Shown here: one piece after another, positions 1 to 7,541 of the stretch
How the letters are laid out: the number at the start of each line of letters is the position of its first letter
How positions within the stretch are numbered: the stretch's first letter is position 1
Translations under genes and position numbers: made by a program
Notes under the pieces: model-generated
What the model saw: only the letters and a program-made list of their open reading frames with translations
Databases searched by the model: none
Told to the model about the DNA's origin: nothing
Assembly: GCF_030824455.1 (NCBI RefSeq)
Contig: NZ_JAVBXR010000076.1
Location: 1-37,397, forward strand
DNA from: Desulfobulbus sp.
Lineage (GTDB): Bacteria; Desulfobacterota; Desulfobulbia; Desulfobulbales; Desulfobulbaceae
DNA: 37,397 bases
Direction: 5' to 3'

Positions 1-61
1 CTTTTGCCAATGCTTCTTTCGCCTTTGCTAAAACTTCCTTGCCGCTTGCTGGTCGTGCCAT
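1..61 (-). CDS. Truncated N-terminus of an unknown protein (possible transposase)
   Basis: Only the first 20 codons are inside the window; the gene runs off the left edge. An ATG is preceded by a strong Shine-Dalgarno sequence (GGAGGTG, about 5 nt spacing) and a perfect TATAAT -10 box at 86-91, so this looks like a real gene start. The visible peptide begins MARPASGKEVLAKAKEALAK, a lysine/alanine-rich amphipathic start. From memory, similar starts occur on helix-turn-helix proteins of IS630-type transposases. That is weak evidence and the identity stays open. Confidence 0.5.
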   Translation of the reverse strand, partial: MARPASGKEVLAKAKEALAK

Positions 62-85
62 ACACCCACCTCCATTGATGGGCAT

Positions 86-114
86 ATTATATCACTTTTG
101 CTTTAGAAATGGAA
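86..114 (-). promoter_or_regulatory. Probable sigma70 promoter for the truncated left-edge gene
   Basis: On the minus strand there is a perfect -10 hexamer TATAAT (86-91). A weak -35 TTCCAT (109-114) lies 17 nt upstream. It sits about 25 nt before the ATG at 61, giving a very short leader that contains the GGAGGTG ribosome-binding site. Confidence 0.45.
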
Positions 115-119
115 TTAGA

Positions 120-156
120 CCGGATCGTGCGATGTTTGCACGATCCGGTTTTTTTT
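120..156 (+). terminator. Intrinsic terminator-like hairpin, plus-strand orientation
   Basis: Perfect 11-bp stem (120-130 with 138-148) with a 7-nt loop, followed on the plus strand by eight T residues (149-156). No plus-strand gene lies to its left in the window. It sits just beyond the stop codon of minus-strand gltA, for which it would be a stem with only a weak T-rich tail (TCTAATTCC). It may terminate gltA imperfectly or block plus-strand read-through from further left. Confidence 0.7.
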
Positions 157-186
157 ATGCAACGAGGCGAGTCTCGCCCGCTGGGT

Positions 187-1488
187 TCAGACGCGGTCCG
201 CCAAGGGGACGAATTTTCTCGACGGGAAGCCAACGTAGATCTGACGCGGGCGGCAAATTTTGGTGTCCCGGTCCTCGCGCATTTCCCGCCACTGGGCAAT
301 CCAGCCGGGAAGGCGGCCTAGGGCGAACATCACGGTGAACATATTGGTGGGAATACCGAGGGCGCGGTAAATGATGCCTGAATAGAAGTCGATGTTAGGA
401 TAGAGATTGCGGCTGACAAAGTAGTCGTCGTTGAGCACGATCTCTTCGAGATTGCGCGCGATTTCGAGCAGCGGGTCTTTGATGTTGAGCACCGCGAGGA
501 TGCCGTCGCAGGCGTTTTTGATGATCTTGCCCCTGGGGTCAAAGGTCCGGTAGACTCGATGGCCAAAGCCGGAGAGGCGGAAGGGATCGTTTTTGTCCTT
601 GGCCTTGGCCACGTATTTTTTGTAATCGTTGTTGTCCCGGTGGATGGCCTCCAGCATTTCGATAACCGCCTCGTTGGCCCCGCCGTGAAGCGGTCCCCAC
701 AAGGCGTTGATGCCGGCGGAAATGGAGGCGTAGAGGTTGCCGCCGGCGCTGCCCACCAGGCGGACCGCCGAGGTCGAACAGTTTTGCTCGTGGTCGGCGT
801 GGAGGATCAGCAGTTTGTTGAGCGCGGCCACGACCTCAGGCAGGACAATATAGGGCCGGACCGGGGTGTTGAACATCATGTTGACGAAATTGCCGCAGTA
901 GGAAAGATCGTTCCTGGGATACACCAGGGGCTGGCCGATGGATTTTTTATACGAAAAGGCGGCCACCGTTCGGATCTTGGAGATGAGACGGCTGGCGGTC
1001 ATGTCGATGTTTTCCAGCGGATCGGAGCTCATCTCCGGGTAAAAGTTGTGCAGACTGTTGACCATCACCGAGAGGATCGACATCGGCGAGGCGTTGGGCG
1101 GAAACTTGTCGAAGAAATGGATCATGTCCTCGTGAATCAGGGCGTGCTGTTCCAGCAGGGTGCGGAAACTTTCCAGCTCTTCGCGGTTGGGCAGTTTGTT
1201 GTGGAGCAGCAGGTAGGCGACCTCGATGAACAAACATTTTTCCGCCAGATCTTCGATGGCGTATCCACGATAACGCAGGATGCCCTTCTTGCCGTCGAGA
1301 TAGGTGATGGTGCTGCTGCATGAGGCCGAGTTCTTGTAGCCGGTGTCAAAAACCGTGTAGCCGGTGTCGCGCAGCAGGCCCCGGATGTCGATGGCCTTGT
1401 CGCCCTCGATTCCCTCGAGGAGCGGCAAATGGTAGGTTGCGCCGTCGATGATCAGCTCTGCGGTTTTATGGGTGTTGTCTTCGGGCAT
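187..1488 (-). CDS. gltA: Citrate synthase (hexameric gram-negative type)
   Basis: Condenses acetyl-CoA and oxaloacetate to citrate, the entry step of the TCA cycle, in the cytoplasm. The 433-residue product matches the length of the gram-negative type I enzyme. The catalytic triad expected for the family is visible: His268 in WGPLHGG, His310 in FGHRVYR and Asp367 in YPNIDFYSG. The conserved HADHEQN segment (about 230-236) is also present. The ATG is preceded by GGAGA with about 8 nt spacing. The gene is monocistronic here, with a 354-bp gap to the divergent neighbour. The gram-negative type is often inhibited by NADH, but the allosteric site cannot be judged from sequence reading alone. Confidence 0.96.
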   Translation of the reverse strand: MPEDNTHKTAELIIDGATYHLPLLEGIEGDKAIDIRGLLRDTGYTVFDTGYKNSASCSSTITYLDGKKGILRYRGYAIEDLAEKCLFIEVAYLLLHNKLPNREELESFRTLLEQHALIHEDMIHFFDKFPPNASPMSILSVMVNSLHNFYPEMSSDPLENIDMTASRLISKIRTVAAFSYKKSIGQPLVYPRNDLSYCGNFVNMMFNTPVRPYIVLPEVVAALNKLLILHADHEQNCSTSAVRLVGSAGGNLYASISAGINALWGPLHGGANEAVIEMLEAIHRDNNDYKKYVAKAKDKNDPFRLSGFGHRVYRTFDPRGKIIKNACDGILAVLNIKDPLLEIARNLEEIVLNDDYFVSRNLYPNIDFYSGIIYRALGIPTNMFTVMFALGRLPGWIAQWREMREDRDTKICRPRQIYVGFPSRKFVPLADRV

Positions 1489-1842
1489 GGATGGGTCTCC
1501 TGCAAAGGGATGAGCGATCTATAGGGCTATTGGGCTGGCGGGCGGAGTGCGCCGCCCATCGCTCCTGCGGTATGGCAATGAAAAACGATGCGCCGGCGTT
1601 GCGGTTCCGTTACAGTGTCGACAAAGTCGTTGGCTGTTGCCGTGGGGACCGTCGCGTGTTGCTCAGCGTTGCGGTCGTGGCGTCCTCTTGGTGTTATAGA
1701 GGGCAACCATATCGCATTTGTCGGGCAAATTCAAGACAGCCTCTGTGAACGACTTGGTTGAAGCAGCGGGCGCTTGCACTCTGCGGAAAATTTTAAGCGC
1801 CATAACGCCTGCGGGCATGGGACATTTAAGGAAGAAACGGAT
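1489..1842. other. Divergent intergenic region between gltA and a zinc-ribbon gene
   Basis: About 354 bases with no convincing gene. It must hold the gltA promoter (minus) and the promoter of the plus-strand gene at 1843, but I found no hexamer pair good enough to call either. It contains a short palindromic element at 1536-1565 (TGGCGGGC ... CGCCCATCGCTCC) that closely resembles one at 5981-6005. A short open frame across 1491-1748 has no ribosome-binding site and no protein-like composition, and was not called. Confidence 0.5.
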
Positions 1843-2520
1843 ATGTGGGCCGATTTAAACGAACAAAGAAAAGCAATCGCAGCGGCGATGGATTATGCGG
1901 TCCCGGAGGCTGATCGGGATGAGGCTGAGGATCTGCTGGAGGTGTACCGCGAGGACCGAATCGCGCTGACGCTGCTGCTGGAATTTTACAGCTACCTGCC
2001 CGAAGCGCGGGAGGACTGGGTTCATGAACTGCGGGTGGTGAACCGCCAACAGGGGATTTTCCTGCTGGCGGCAATCACGGCGCAGCACCAATATATGTAC
2101 CTGGTCTCCAGCGAAGGCATCGAGTTTCAAGGACGGGTGGACGACGGCTTTCTTGCCCAGGAATTGCTCGACTTTTTTGAATACGACAGCGCCGAGGCTT
2201 TTGCCGAGGTCTGCGCAGCGGTCGACGCCTTACCGGTGTACGAGCCGATGCAACTTGACGAGGAGATCTGCCCAGCCTGTCATGCCGCAGCCGGCGAATA
2301 TCACGAATTGGGCTGCCCGGTGGAGATTTGCCCCTGGTGCGGCGGCCAGCTGATTCATTGCGATTGCCGCTATGAACAGCTGGGTTTGGACGGCCTTACC
2401 AACGAGGCCGAATTGCTGCGGTTTGAGGCGGTGTTGGAAGAACGGGGCCGCATTCCTTACTCGCCGGAACAGCGGCCCAGTTTTGCCGGCAACGACCCCA
2501 ACGACGTCTTTGACGAGTAG
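1843..2520 (+). CDS. Uncharacterised protein with C-terminal zinc-ribbon-like cysteine cluster
   Basis: Function not recognised. The ATG at 1843 was chosen because AAGGAAG lies about 8 nt upstream; an in-frame TTG at 1774 lacks such a site. The 225-residue product is acidic and appears soluble. The first roughly 130 residues look alpha-helical. They are followed by a cysteine cluster: CPAC at 143-146, Cys158, CPWC at 163-166, then Cys173 and Cys175. The paired CxxC motifs suggest one or two bound zinc ions. The last 45 residues are charged and end FDE. It is a single gene closed by an intrinsic terminator at 2550. A role in nucleic-acid or protein binding is possible but is pure inference. 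Confidence 0.8.
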   Translation: MWADLNEQRKAIAAAMDYAVPEADRDEAEDLLEVYREDRIALTLLLEFYSYLPEAREDWVHELRVVNRQQGIFLLAAITAQHQYMYLVSSEGIEFQGRVDDGFLAQELLDFFEYDSAEAFAEVCAAVDALPVYEPMQLDEEICPACHAAAGEYHELGCPVEICPWCGGQLIHCDCRYEQLGLDGLTNEAELLRFEAVLEERGRIPYSPEQRPSFAGNDPNDVFDE

Positions 2521-2549
2521 TCTCCCGCGTGTGCCGTCCTTCCACATGG

Positions 2550-2584
2550 CCAAGGGGGGCTTCCGCCCCCTTGGGGTTATTTTT
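2550..2584 (+). terminator. Intrinsic terminator of the zinc-ribbon gene
   Basis: 9-bp perfect stem (2550-2558 with 2566-2574), 7-nt loop and a T-rich tail ending in TTTTT at 2580-2584. It lies 30 nt after the stop at 2520, and its tail overlaps the stop codon of the convergent hflC. In the opposite direction there is no T tract, so it serves only the plus-strand gene. Confidence 0.85.
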
Positions 2585-3518
2585 CTACTCTTTGACGCTC
2601 CAGATAACGGAAGAGGTCGGAATCTGCGGAAAGCACCAGCGAGGTGTTTTTGGTGATGATGTTGCGATAGCTTTCCAGGCTTTTTTGAAAGGCGAAAAAT
2701 TCAGGATTGCTTGAATAGGCCTGTCCGTAAATTTTGGTGGCCTCGGCGTCGGACTGCCCCCGGATTTCGGTGGCTTCACGGTTGGCGGTCGAAGTAATCT
2801 CCTGCAGTTCCCTATCCACCCGGCCAAGAATTTCCGCCTTGCGACCCTCGCCGGTGGAGCGTTTTTCAGCCGCAATCCGTTTTCGTTCCGAAATCATGCG
2901 GTCGTACACCTTCAATCGCACCGATTCAATGTAATTCACCCGCTTGAACATCACGTCCAGCAGTTCAATGCCGTACTGCGGCGTTATTTTGGCCGCCTCG
3001 TCCAGCACCATCTGGCTGATCTTGTCGCGTCCCACCGTGGGAGGAACGATCAAATCCCGCGACTGAATGGTAGAGGCCATGAAATCCTGCGACCAGTCGG
3101 AGCTGCGAATAATCTCGACCAGATCGTTTTTGTTGACCAAGTCCCGCACCGTGCCGTCGAGGATGTCGTCCAGCAGGGACATGGCCCGTTTTTCCGAACC
3201 CACGGCCTGGAGGAAGCGCAAGGGGTCGGAGATTCGCCACCGTGCTGTATTTTCCATGTAAATGAAGGTTTTGTCGTTGGTCGGGATTTGATTTGGGTCC
3301 CCGTTCCAGATGAGCACCCGTTTGTCGAAATACTGCACGACCTGGATAAAAGGCGTCTTGAAGGTAATTCCCGCCTTGGCCACCGGTTTGCCCACCGGGG
3401 CTCCGAATTGAGTGATGACGGCCTGTTGCCCCTCCGGGAGGATGAAAAATCCGTCCCAGGCAGTGACGCCGGCGGCGACCAGAAAAAGCAAAAGAAGTGT
3501 GCGAATGATTTTATGCAT
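2577..3518 (-). CDS. hflC: HflC, SPFH/band-7 membrane protein of the FtsH-regulating complex
   Basis: HflC pairs with HflK to form a membrane-anchored periplasmic SPFH assembly that surrounds and modulates the FtsH protease. The 313-residue product has one N-terminal membrane anchor (about 5-22). A band-7/SPFH domain follows (starting near EGQQAVITQFG), then a charged coiled-coil stretch (about 200-270) rich in Arg, Glu and Ala. The C-terminal FRYLERQR-type end is typical of HflC. It lies directly downstream of hflK with a 52-bp gap, the usual hflKC order. Family length and arrangement match well. No truncation seen. Confidence 0.93.
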   Translation of the reverse strand: MHKIIRTLLLLFLVAAGVTAWDGFFILPEGQQAVITQFGAPVGKPVAKAGITFKTPFIQVVQYFDKRVLIWNGDPNQIPTNDKTFIYMENTARWRISDPLRFLQAVGSEKRAMSLLDDILDGTVRDLVNKNDLVEIIRSSDWSQDFMASTIQSRDLIVPPTVGRDKISQMVLDEAAKITPQYGIELLDVMFKRVNYIESVRLKVYDRMISERKRIAAEKRSTGEGRKAEILGRVDRELQEITSTANREATEIRGQSDAEATKIYGQAYSSNPEFFAFQKSLESYRNIITKNTSLVLSADSDLFRYLERQRVEK

Positions 3519-3570
3519 GTGGGTGTGTCGTCAGAAGAGGTTGATGGAACCAGCGGCCCATGAAAGAAGT

Positions 3571-4692
3571 CTACTGCGCGCTTGCGGGAAGCGGCGTCTG
3601 CCCGGATTTTTTGGTCAGATCAAAAAGAGGCAGGATGTTGTGCTGGCTCCTGTCCATGACATAAACGTGATCCACCTGGGGCAGGATGTCTTCCATGGCT
3701 TCCAGGTACATCCGTTGCCGGGTGACTTCCTCAGCTCCCTGGTATTCCTTGAGAATCGCCTTGAAGCGGTTGGTCTCGCCGATGGCCCGGTTGACCCGTT
3801 CCGCTGCGTACCCGTGCGCTTCTTCGACAATCTGCTTGGCGCTGCCGCGAGCCTTGGGGATGACCTTGTTGTATTGCTCTTCCGCTTCGTTGACCAAACG
3901 CTTCATGTCCTGGTCAGCCTCGTTGACCTCGTTGAACGCCGGTTTCACCTGCTCGGGCGGATTGATGTCAAGCAACTGCAGCGTGACGATGCTCACGCCG
4001 CACTGCAGTCGATCCATCTGCCCTTGCAGTTCGCGTTTGGCGTGACCGGCCAAGATCTCCCGATTGCCGAGCACATAGTCAAAGTCCATATTGCCGACTA
4101 TCCGCCGGGTCACGGTTTCCGAGGCGTCGCGCACTGCTTGGGAGACGTCGCGGACCTTGAAGAGATAGCTTACCGGGTCGCTGACCTTGTATTGAACAAT
4201 CCAGGCCACCTCGATGACGTCTTTGTCGCCGGTCAGCATCAGGGATTCCATGTCGAAGCCCTTGCGGTCAAAGGTGGTACTGACCCCAGGGGTGCGGGTA
4301 CGGAATCCAAACTCCTCTTTGCGCACGCTTTCGACGTCCACCTTGGTCAGTTCTTCGATGTACGGAATTTTAAAATGCAGACCGGGATGGGTGGTTCGCG
4401 TATACTGGCCGAAGCGGAGAATCACCCCGACTTCGCCGGGCTTGATGGTGAAAAAACAGGAAAAAGCACCCTGGAGGAGAATGACGGCAACCACGACAGC
4501 CAGCAGTTTGCCCCCGCCGGCGAGGAAATTGGTTGGCTGGTCGGGCGGTTGTTGGCCTTGTCCAGGCTTTGCAGGGCCGTCTTCATTGCCTGCAAAGGCG
4601 TCTCTGATTTTTTGGATAAGAACGGCAAGGAAATCCTCCGGCCCGGAAGGCTTCTTTTTTTGCCCCCAGGGTGGTTGTTCATTCATCGGCAT
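3571..4692 (-). CDS. hflK: HflK, SPFH/band-7 membrane protein, FtsH modulator
   Basis: Partner of HflC in the HflKC complex that regulates FtsH-dependent membrane protein turnover. The start at 4692 (MPMNEQPPWG) was chosen because GGAG lies 7 nt upstream; the frame is open further 5' but the extra residues do not resemble HflK. The 373-residue product has a Gly/Pro/Gln-rich cytoplasmic N-terminus (about 1-55), as is usual for HflK. A transmembrane helix follows at about 60-81, then the SPFH domain beginning IKPGEVGVILRFG, and an Ala/Glu-rich coiled-coil region. It sits between the rhomboid gene upstream and hflC downstream, all on one strand. Confidence 0.93.
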   Translation of the reverse strand: MPMNEQPPWGQKKKPSGPEDFLAVLIQKIRDAFAGNEDGPAKPGQGQQPPDQPTNFLAGGGKLLAVVVAVILLQGAFSCFFTIKPGEVGVILRFGQYTRTTHPGLHFKIPYIEELTKVDVESVRKEEFGFRTRTPGVSTTFDRKGFDMESLMLTGDKDVIEVAWIVQYKVSDPVSYLFKVRDVSQAVRDASETVTRRIVGNMDFDYVLGNREILAGHAKRELQGQMDRLQCGVSIVTLQLLDINPPEQVKPAFNEVNEADQDMKRLVNEAEEQYNKVIPKARGSAKQIVEEAHGYAAERVNRAIGETNRFKAILKEYQGAEEVTRQRMYLEAMEDILPQVDHVYVMDRSQHNILPLFDLTKKSGQTPLPASAQ

Positions 4693-4936
4693 GAAACGGC
4701 TCCAGTGGCAAACGCGAAAAAGGTTGTTGAGGGAACGACAACGGCAACGACCGGGAACGCCACCCTCCGGCTGGTTCACGACACGATGCCCGCAAGTCTC
4801 GTCAGGTCCAAATGTTGTCTATAGTATGCACTCCTTTCCACGTCGTCAAACAAGATCGGGCTTGCGTGGCTCTTTCTTGATTGCAAGGGGAGAGGCCTGA
4901 CCGAAAGTTATAGTGGATGCGCCGCGTGAAAGCGGC

Positions 4937-5935
4937 TCACCGCAGCGCAAGCCGCCAACACCACATCAGGATCGTGACGGCCAATGAAAAAAGCAGGGCC
5001 TGGATGAACGGACGCCGGCATCGCGCAACCGCTCCGGTCATCTCCAGCAGGACGCCGCAGCAGAGGCCAACGATCCCGCCAAAGAAATGCGCGCCGAGAT
5101 CGGTCCGGACGCCTTCGCTGCCCAGAGCGGCAAGGAGGCCGGCGCCCGCGCCTAGAGGCAGAAGCAGTTCCCTAAGGCTGCGGGTTTGGCTGCGGGTCCG
5201 GCTGTGCCCAAGTTGCAATCCGACGAGCAGGCCAATGGCGGCAAAGACGGCGGTGGAAAGCCCCACTGAGAGATGTGGCTGATGGCGCACTACGACGTTC
5301 AACAGGTTGCCGGCCATGCCGCTTACGATTAGGAGCAGCCAGGCAAGACCATAGCCCACCGTTTTGCCGAGCAGGTGAATCATCAGGCCGCCGATAAGGC
5401 CGTTGCCTGCCAGATGGACCAGATCGGCGTGCAGGGTGAGCGCCGTGGCCAGACGCCACCACTCGCCCTGTTGCAAAATGGCAGGGCCGTCGACTGCGCC
5501 TTGGGCAAACCAGTTGTTCCCCGTGGACCAGGGGCCGGTATGCACAAAAAACAGGGCGAGCAGCGCCATCAACACTATCGTGGGCGGTGTTTGCGGATGG
5601 ATCGGTCGCGGGGGAGGCGGCGCCGGCGGCCAGTCGGCATTTTCCAGGCTATATTGACGCAAATGAAAAGCAGCGGTTGCCGCGTCGTGCTCAGCAACCA
5701 ACAACTCGCCGTTCTGCTCGTCGAGCCAGTGCGCAACGCCGACAGCCGACAGCACCAGCGACAGGGATTCGAGACGGTCCAGCTCGCCGGAAGCGACTTG
5801 GGTCAACGGCTCAGGGCGCAGCTGATTTTCGGTGTGGAGAGAAGAGGGCGGCATCATGGAAAGCGGCGCCGAGCCCAGGGCCTCTGGCCGGAATAACTTG
5901 ACAATGGGCTGATCGATATTACACTGATTGCACAT
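4937..5935 (-). CDS. Rhomboid-family intramembrane serine protease
   Basis: Predicted to cleave membrane proteins within or near the bilayer. The product is up to 332 residues. A soluble N-terminal part (about 1-115) holds a short alpha/beta domain (around 50-98) and a Pro-rich linker, followed by six or so membrane helices. Rhomboid signatures are present: His169 and the HLAGN box (174-178) in the second helix, Ser227 in GLSTA as the nucleophile, and His283 in GAHFFGG as the partner. The usual GxSG box reads GLST here, an accepted variant. The start is uncertain: the first ATG has no clear ribosome-binding site, and Met27/Met28 are alternatives. It is upstream of hflK, suggesting a role in membrane protein quality control. 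Confidence 0.88.
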   Translation of the reverse strand: MCNQCNIDQPIVKLFRPEALGSAPLSMMPPSSLHTENQLRPEPLTQVASGELDRLESLSLVLSAVGVAHWLDEQNGELLVAEHDAATAAFHLRQYSLENADWPPAPPPPRPIHPQTPPTIVLMALLALFFVHTGPWSTGNNWFAQGAVDGPAILQQGEWWRLATALTLHADLVHLAGNGLIGGLMIHLLGKTVGYGLAWLLLIVSGMAGNLLNVVVRHQPHLSVGLSTAVFAAIGLLVGLQLGHSRTRSQTRSLRELLLPLGAGAGLLAALGSEGVRTDLGAHFFGGIVGLCCGVLLEMTGAVARCRRPFIQALLFSLAVTILMWCWRLALR

Positions 5936-6026
5936 TATTGTTGAATGGGCCGGTCGTAATCGACCAGCTCTTCTCTTCCGTGGCGGGCCTGACGCCCACC
6001 GCTCCCGACAATGTACTTACGGAAAA

Positions 6027-6983
6027 ATGATTATGCTTGCACTAATGAAACGATGGTCCCCCTTTCTGCTTGTTTTCTTCGCGTTGACCTTGTTAGACGC
6101 CGGAATAACAGCCGATTACGCCGACGCCCGTTCCAAGTCCGGCGGTCGGTCCTTCAGCAGCCCCTCCAGTCGGCCGGCGCAGCAACAGGCCCCTAGCCAG
6201 TTCAACCAACGCCAGCAGCAATCGCAGCCCGGCGGCTTTGGCCGTGGATTGATGGGCGGTCTGATCGGCGGCGCCTTGGGCGGCATGCTCTTTGGCAGCC
6301 TGTTTGGCGCCAGCGGCAGCGGCATGGGCATTCTGCCGCTTTTGCTGCTGGGCGGCGTCGGATATTTTCTGTACAAACGGTTTGCCAACCGTCCGGCTGC
6401 GCCTTCTTCCTCTGGTTATCAACCACCGCCCTCTCCCAACATGTTTCAGGGCGGGACAGGTGGATTTGGCTCCAGTTCCGTTCCTCCTGTGCCTCCGCCG
6501 CCGCCAGTAACCCCGCTTCGTCCCGTCAACACGCTGGAGCAAGGTTTGGCTGAGATTCGCCTCAACGATCCAGGATTTGACGAGAAATATTTTCTTGAAG
6601 TGGCGTCCGACGTCTTCTTCAAAGTCCAGGCTGGTTGGATGCGACGTGATCTCACTGCTTATCGTCAATTGCTCGGCAGCCAATTGGCGGCGGAATATGA
6701 CCGCCATTTTGCCCGAATGAAGGAGTTGGGTCAGACCAACAAACTGGAGAGCATCGCGGTGCGCAAGGTAGAGATCGTGGGTGCCGGCAGCGACAACGGC
6801 GAGGATTTTGTCACCGTATTCTTTACCGCCAACCTGCTTGATTATACCGTGGACGACAAAACCGGCGCCGTGGTCGAAGGCAGCATGACCGATCCGGTGA
6901 AGTTTGCCGAGAAATGGACTTGGGCCCGGCCGATCCGCACCGAGGACTGGAAATTGGAAGGTATTGAGGTGGTCGAAGACTGA
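6027..6983 (+). CDS. Tim44-like domain membrane protein
   Basis: Start chosen at the ATG at 6027 (weak GGA upstream); an ATG 6 nt later is equally possible. The product of about 318 residues opens with a hydrophobic signal or anchor helix ending near an ADA site. A low-complexity Ser/Gln/Pro segment follows, then a glycine-zipper hydrophobic stretch (GRGLMGGLIGGALGG and onward), a short transmembrane helix ending in YKRF, and a Pro-rich linker. The C-terminal roughly 150 residues form a Tim44-like domain. That domain is named for the mitochondrial import motor subunit; bacterial versions are mostly uncharacterised envelope proteins. It is transcribed divergently from the rhomboid gene and ends at a strong terminator. 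Confidence 0.85.
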   Translation: MIMLALMKRWSPFLLVFFALTLLDAGITADYADARSKSGGRSFSSPSSRPAQQQAPSQFNQRQQQSQPGGFGRGLMGGLIGGALGGMLFGSLFGASGSGMGILPLLLLGGVGYFLYKRFANRPAAPSSSGYQPPPSPNMFQGGTGGFGSSSVPPVPPPPPVTPLRPVNTLEQGLAEIRLNDPGFDEKYFLEVASDVFFKVQAGWMRRDLTAYRQLLGSQLAAEYDRHFARMKELGQTNKLESIAVRKVEIVGAGSDNGEDFVTVFFTANLLDYTVDDKTGAVVEGSMTDPVKFAEKWTWARPIRTEDWKLEGIEVVED

Positions 6984-7010
6984 CCAATTTTCCAGTCGCA
7001 ACGCCCCGCC

Positions 7011-7044
7011 AAGCCGCTTCCCCCTCAGGGAGGCGGCTTTTTTT
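7011..7044 (+). terminator. Intrinsic terminator of the Tim44-domain gene
   Basis: 12-bp stem including one G-U pair (7011-7022 with 7028-7039), a 5-nt loop and a run of seven T (7038-7044). It lies 27 nt after the stop codon at 6983. Confidence 0.9.
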
Positions 7045-7108
7045 ATAGCGTAGCCCCCTGAATCTGGCGGGGCGCATGGAGGCGACTGCAAACAAGAGGG
7101 GAAAAGTT

Positions 7109-7447
7109 ATGGAAACAATTAGTTGGGATGAGTTTGCCAAGGTGGAGCTTCGCGTGGGTCAAATCGTCAAGGCAGAGATTTTTGCCGAGGCGCGCAAACC
7201 CGCCTACATCCTCCATGTCGATTTTGGCCCCGAAGTCGGGGTGAAAAAATCAAGCGCCCAGATCACCGCCCTCTATCAACCCGAAGCGTTGGTCGGCAAG
7301 CAGGTGGTGGGGGTGATCAATTTTCCGAAGAAACAGATTGGGCCGGTGATGTCCGAGTGCTTGGTCACCGGCTTTTGCAATGAACGCCAGGAGATCGTCC
7401 TCTGCGTGCCGGACCGGCCTGCGCCGCTGGGGGCAAAGTTGCTGTAA
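7109..7447 (+). CDS. csaA: CsaA-type tRNA-binding protein
   Basis: A small stand-alone tRNA-binding OB-fold protein of the CsaA family, related to the C-terminal domain of methionyl-tRNA synthetase. CsaA has been described as an export-related chaperone in Bacillus. The start at 7109 is set by AGAGGGGA about 7 nt upstream, giving METISWDEFAKVELRVGQI and 112 residues, the family length. Diagnostic pieces are the F.KVELRVGQIV strand, YILHVDFG, KKSSAQIT, VVGVINFPKKQIGP and the C-terminal APLGAKLL. It is a single gene between the Tim44 terminator and the convergent etf operon. Confidence 0.93.
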   Translation: METISWDEFAKVELRVGQIVKAEIFAEARKPAYILHVDFGPEVGVKKSSAQITALYQPEALVGKQVVGVINFPKKQIGPVMSECLVTGFCNERQEIVLCVPDRPAPLGAKLL

Positions 7448-7466
7448 CTGAGCGAACTGTTCGTTG

Positions 7467-7505
7467 AAAAATAAAAAACCGCGCAGACTGCAACAGTCTG
7501 CGCGG
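7467..7505 (-). terminator. Intrinsic terminator of the fatty-acid/ETF operon
   Basis: Perfect 12-bp stem (7479-7490 with 7494-7505) closed by a 3-nt loop. On the minus strand it is followed by TTTTTTATTTT (7467-7478). It lies 37 nt beyond the etfA stop codon. On the plus strand the hairpin has no T tail, so it is directed at the minus-strand operon. Confidence 0.93.
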
Positions 7506-7541
7506 TGGGAACAAACTGCCTGTGCCCAATGGAATGCGTTA

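Noticed and set aside
559..1323. Long plus-strand open frame opposite gltA
   Set aside because: It is antisense to a gene with intact catalytic motifs. Its composition (Gly, Val, Asp, His rich) is a GC-rich shadow with no domain.
1491..1748. 85-codon plus-strand open frame between gltA and the zinc-ribbon gene
   Set aside because: No ribosome-binding site and no plausible protein features. It overlaps the region needed for the gltA leader.
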